Source: Azohydromonas lata NBRC 102462 (GTDB lineage Bacteria; Pseudomonadota; Gammaproteobacteria; Burkholderiales; Burkholderiaceae_C). From it: a DNA stretch of 16,175 bases. Below, in pieces: positions 14,569-16,175 of the stretch (the stretch's first letter is position 1; each line of letters starts with the position of its first letter). The position numbers were made by a program, and so were the translations under genes. The DNA is taken from contig CAMCTE010000036.1 in assembly GCA_945878385.1 (NCBI GenBank), forward strand, positions 1 to 16,175, written 5' to 3'. The notes beneath the pieces are model-generated. The model was not told the DNA's origin. It ran no database searches and worked only from the letters and a program-made list of their open reading frames with translations.

Positions 14569-15144
14569 TTAGATCTTGCCGACGAGGTCGATGGACGGGG
14601 CCAGCGTGCGGGCGCCTTCCTTCCATTTGGCCGGGCACACCTGGCCGGGGTTGGCGGCGGTGTACTGAGCGGCCTTGAGCTTGCGCAGGGTCTCCGACAC
14701 ATCGCGGGCGATTTCGTTGCTGTGGATCTCAGCGGTCTTGATCGTGCCCTTGGGGTCGATGATGAAGGTGCCGCGCAGGGCCAGGCCTTCTTCGGCGATG
14801 TGCACGCCGAACTGGTTGGTCAGCGTGTGGGTGGGGTCGCCCACCAGGGGGAAGCGGGCCTTGCCCACGGCCTCAGAGGTCTCGTGCCACACCTTGTGCG
14901 AGAAGTGCGTGTCGGTCGTGACGATGTAGACCTCGGTGCCGGCGGCCTGGAATTCGACGTAGTTGTTGGCGGCGTCTTCGATTTCAGTGGGGCAGTTGAA
15001 GGTGAATGCCGCCGGCATGAAGATCAGGACGGACCACTTGCCCTTGAGGGACTCTTCGGTCACGGTGATGAACTCACCCTTGTCATTGCGGTTCACATAG
15101 GCCTGGGTCTTGAAGGGCTGGACGGTGGTGTTGATGATGCTCAT
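14569..15144 (-). CDS. ahpC: Alkyl hydroperoxide reductase subunit C (typical 2-Cys peroxiredoxin)
   Basis: 191-residue cytoplasmic peroxiredoxin that reduces hydrogen peroxide and organic peroxides. The peroxidatic cysteine is C51 in AFTFNCPTE, and the resolving cysteine is C170 in GQVCPAKW. The GGLG-type flexible loop and the C-terminal LAPSIDLVGKI mark the sensitive bacterial AhpC1 form, closest in memory to Pseudomonas AhpC. It is a few residues longer than the usual 187 because of NDKGE near 20-24. AGGGAA lies 5 bases before the ATG at 15144. Partner ahpF is the next gene. The upstream 267-base region holds an OxyR-like element, suggesting peroxide induction. Confidence 0.97.
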   Translation of the reverse strand: MSIINTTVQPFKTQAYVNRNDKGEFITVTEESLKGKWSVLIFMPAAFTFNCPTEIEDAANNYVEFQAAGTEVYIVTTDTHFSHKVWHETSEAVGKARFPLVGDPTHTLTNQFGVHIAEEGLALRGTFIIDPKGTIKTAEIHSNEIARDVSETLRKLKAAQYTAANPGQVCPAKWKEGARTLAPSIDLVGKI

Positions 15145-15238
15145 GAAAGTTCCCTAGAAGGAGAGTTGAAGAAGACAACGGGTTGCATTGTTTGATGCAG
15201 CACAGCATTGATCAAGGCAAATGCCTCAATCTCAACGA

Positions 15239-15244
15239 TTAATA
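15239..15244 (-). promoter_or_regulatory. Candidate -10 of the ahpC promoter
   Basis: TATTAA (in TATTAATCG on the minus strand) is the most AT-rich, -10-like element upstream of ahpC. The matching -35 position is GC-rich and poor, as often seen at activator-dependent promoters. The OxyR-like element ends about 14 bases further upstream. An alternative nearer the gene is TTGATC with AACAAT at 17-base spacing. Confidence 0.3.
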
Positions 15245-15280
15245 TTTTTGATAAGCAAGCCGCGCCCGGCGCTCTGAGCG

Positions 15281-15317
15281 ATAGACCCCACCTACCGTCA
15301 GGATTGAGTCAATCGAT
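15281..15317. promoter_or_regulatory. Candidate OxyR operator between ahpC and rubrerythrin
   Basis: Reads ATAG-N7-CTAC-N7-ATTG-N7-CGAT, which keeps the exact spacing of the E. coli OxyR consensus ATAG-N7-CTAT-N7-ATAG-N7-CTAT and matches 13 of 16 specified bases. It lies between two divergent peroxide-defence genes. The match was found by eye and no background frequency was computed. Confidence 0.45.
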
Positions 15318-15411
15318 TGGTGGCTTGCTGCAAGTTGCGGTAGCGTTGCTTTCGCTGTTGGGGCTTCATGTCCTGGACAAGCATCATCATTCACGATCAC
15401 AGGAGATCTCG

Positions 15412-15834
15412 ATGGGACTCAAGGGAACCAAGACCGAGCAAAACCTGAAGGACGCCTTCGCGGGCGAATCTCAGGCCAACCGCCGTTACCTGTACTTCGC
15501 AAACAAGGCCGATGTGGAAGGCCAGAACGATGTGGCAGCACTGTTCCGCTCCACCGCCGAGGGTGAAACCGGCCACGCGCACGGCCACCTCGAATTCCTG
15601 GAGCAGGGCTCGGGCGACCCGGCTACCGGCCTGCCCATCGGCAGCAGCCGCCAGAACCTGATGGCCGCTGTGGCCGGCGAAACCCACGAGTACACCGACA
15701 TGTACCCGGGCATGGCCAAGACCGCACGCGACGAAGGCTTTGACGAGATTGCCGATTGGTTCGAAACGCTGGCCAAGGCCGAGCGTTCACATGCCAATCG
15801 CTACCAGAAGGCCCTGGACGCGCTGGTCGATTGA
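15412..15834 (+). CDS. Rubrerythrin-family diiron protein without rubredoxin domain
   Basis: 140-residue four-helix ferritin-like protein, predicted to reduce hydrogen peroxide at a diiron site. Ligand motifs are E19 in AGESQANRRY, E52 and H55 in EGETGHAHGH, E90 and possibly E93 in GETHEY, and E124 and H127 in AERSHANRY. The C-terminal rubredoxin domain (two CxxC pairs) of classical rubrerythrin is absent and there is no cysteine at all, so an external electron donor is required. AGGAGA at 15401-15406, 6 bases upstream, fixes the ATG at 15412; the frame is open to 15208 but the extension is rejected. It is divergent from ahpC and followed by a gene for an Fe-S oxidoreductase, a likely partner. 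Confidence 0.92.
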   Translation: MGLKGTKTEQNLKDAFAGESQANRRYLYFANKADVEGQNDVAALFRSTAEGETGHAHGHLEFLEQGSGDPATGLPIGSSRQNLMAAVAGETHEYTDMYPGMAKTARDEGFDEIADWFETLAKAERSHANRYQKALDALVD

Positions 15835-15852
15835 TCGCAGCGCTGCGCTGTT

Positions 15853-15879
15853 GAAGAAGGGGCCGTGCGCCCCTTCTTC
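15853..15879 (+). terminator. Hairpin after rubrerythrin, candidate (partial) terminator
   Basis: GAAGAAGGGGC and GCCCCTTCTTC form a perfect 11-bp stem with loop CGTGC, 18 bases past the rubrerythrin stop. The following GCTTCCC is not a U tract, so partial read-through into the Fe-S gene 30 bases later is likely. Confidence 0.6.
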
Positions 15880-15908
15880 GCTTCCCAACCGAACACACCC
15901 ACCGCACC

Positions 15909-16175
15909 ATGAGCAGAGAAGGCAGCCTCGAAGCGCCCACGCGGCACCCCATAGACTGGAAGAGCCCCGAGTTCTATGACGAAGAGAAGTGCTTCCATGA
16001 GATGGAGCGCATCTTCGACATCTGCCACGGCTGCCGCCGCTGTGTGAGCCTGTGCCAAAGCTTCCCGACACTGTTCGACCTGGTGGACGAATCGAGCACC
16101 ATGGAAGTGGACGGCGTGAAGAAGGCCGACTACTGGAAGGTGGTGGACCAGTGCTACCTGTGCGACCTGTGCTAC
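15909..16175 (+). CDS. GlpC/HdrD-like (Fe-S)-binding oxidoreductase, partial, C-terminus outside window
   Basis: The 89 N-terminal residues of an iron-sulfur electron-transfer protein are visible and the frame is open to the right edge. One 4Fe-4S motif is C39-x2-C42-x2-C45-x3-C49 (CHGCRRCVSLC); a second begins at C82-x2-C85-x2-C88 (CYLCDLC). The two-cluster ferredoxin-like layout matches the GlpC/heterodisulfide-reductase-like family, whose later CCG domains would lie outside. ATG 15909 has no clear Shine-Dalgarno. It follows rubrerythrin by 74 bases. In related bacteria I recall a rubrerythrin / Fe-S protein / DUF3501 gene string, which makes it a candidate electron donor to the rubrerythrin; this is inference. 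Confidence 0.88.
   Translation, partial: MSREGSLEAPTRHPIDWKSPEFYDEEKCFHEMERIFDICHGCRRCVSLCQSFPTLFDLVDESSTMEVDGVKKADYWKVVDQCYLCDLCY

Noticed and set aside
13266..14678. 470-residue plus-strand open frame
   Set aside because: Antisense to ahpF, which has both CxxC pairs and dinucleotide-binding motifs at canonical positions.
15208..15411. Upstream extension of the rubrerythrin frame
   Set aside because: Strong AGGAGA directly before ATG 15412 and family homology begin there; the extension covers the AT-rich regulatory spacer.

Overview
The window is GC-rich, single-copy chromosomal DNA from a betaproteobacterium, most likely Burkholderiales and probably Comamonadaceae. This placement is inference. 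It rests on the LptF/LptG, PepA, HolC, CysB and AhpC/AhpF protein types, the high GC content, tight ATGA/GTGA gene overlaps and the compact tRNA genes. There is no insertion sequence, integrase, CRISPR array or obvious recently acquired island, and no gene-free stretch exceeds about 270 bases.

Region 1 (1-4605, all minus strand) reads right to left as lptF, lptG, a short class II chelatase (CbiX/SirB type), a CysB-family LysR regulator and a methionine-type aminotransferase that runs off the left edge. LptF/LptG are the inner-membrane part of the lipopolysaccharide exporter. The chelatase (siroheme), CysB (sulfate assimilation) and the aminotransferase (methionine/2-oxo acid chemistry) form a coherent sulfur group. 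The stops and starts are nearly fused, which suggests one transcript.

Region 2 (4634-6905, plus strand) is pepA, holC and a small helical protein of unknown function, coupled by 4-base overlaps. pepA starts only 28 bases from the divergent lptF.

Region 3 (7013-10466) holds tRNA-Ser(GGA), an MFS transporter whose apparent start is 8 bases after the tRNA, a periplasmic PQQ-type sugar dehydrogenase closed by a strong terminator, and a small periplasmic cytochrome c that could accept its electrons. A bidirectional terminator and a minus-strand tRNA-Ala(CGC) follow.

Region 4 (10495-12850) is a divergent pair: a secreted PhoD-like phosphatase (minus) and an alpha/beta hydrolase (plus). Their start codons interlock in a single CATG.

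Region 5 (12862-16175) is a peroxide-defence block. ahpC and ahpF (minus) encode the peroxidase and its reductase. Divergent from them are a rubrerythrin without a rubredoxin domain and a GlpC-like iron-sulfur oxidoreductase cut by the right edge. The 267-base ahpC/rubrerythrin spacer contains a 37-base element with exact OxyR tetranucleotide spacing, so one OxyR site may serve both directions.

Most of the window is ordinary core genome. The parts worth a second look are the shared peroxide-stress control region with the rubrerythrin/Fe-S pair, the interlocked divergent start codons, the terminator-like hairpin inside the start of the MFS gene, and the apparent frame change and 12-bp repeat at the end of the small ORF after holC.
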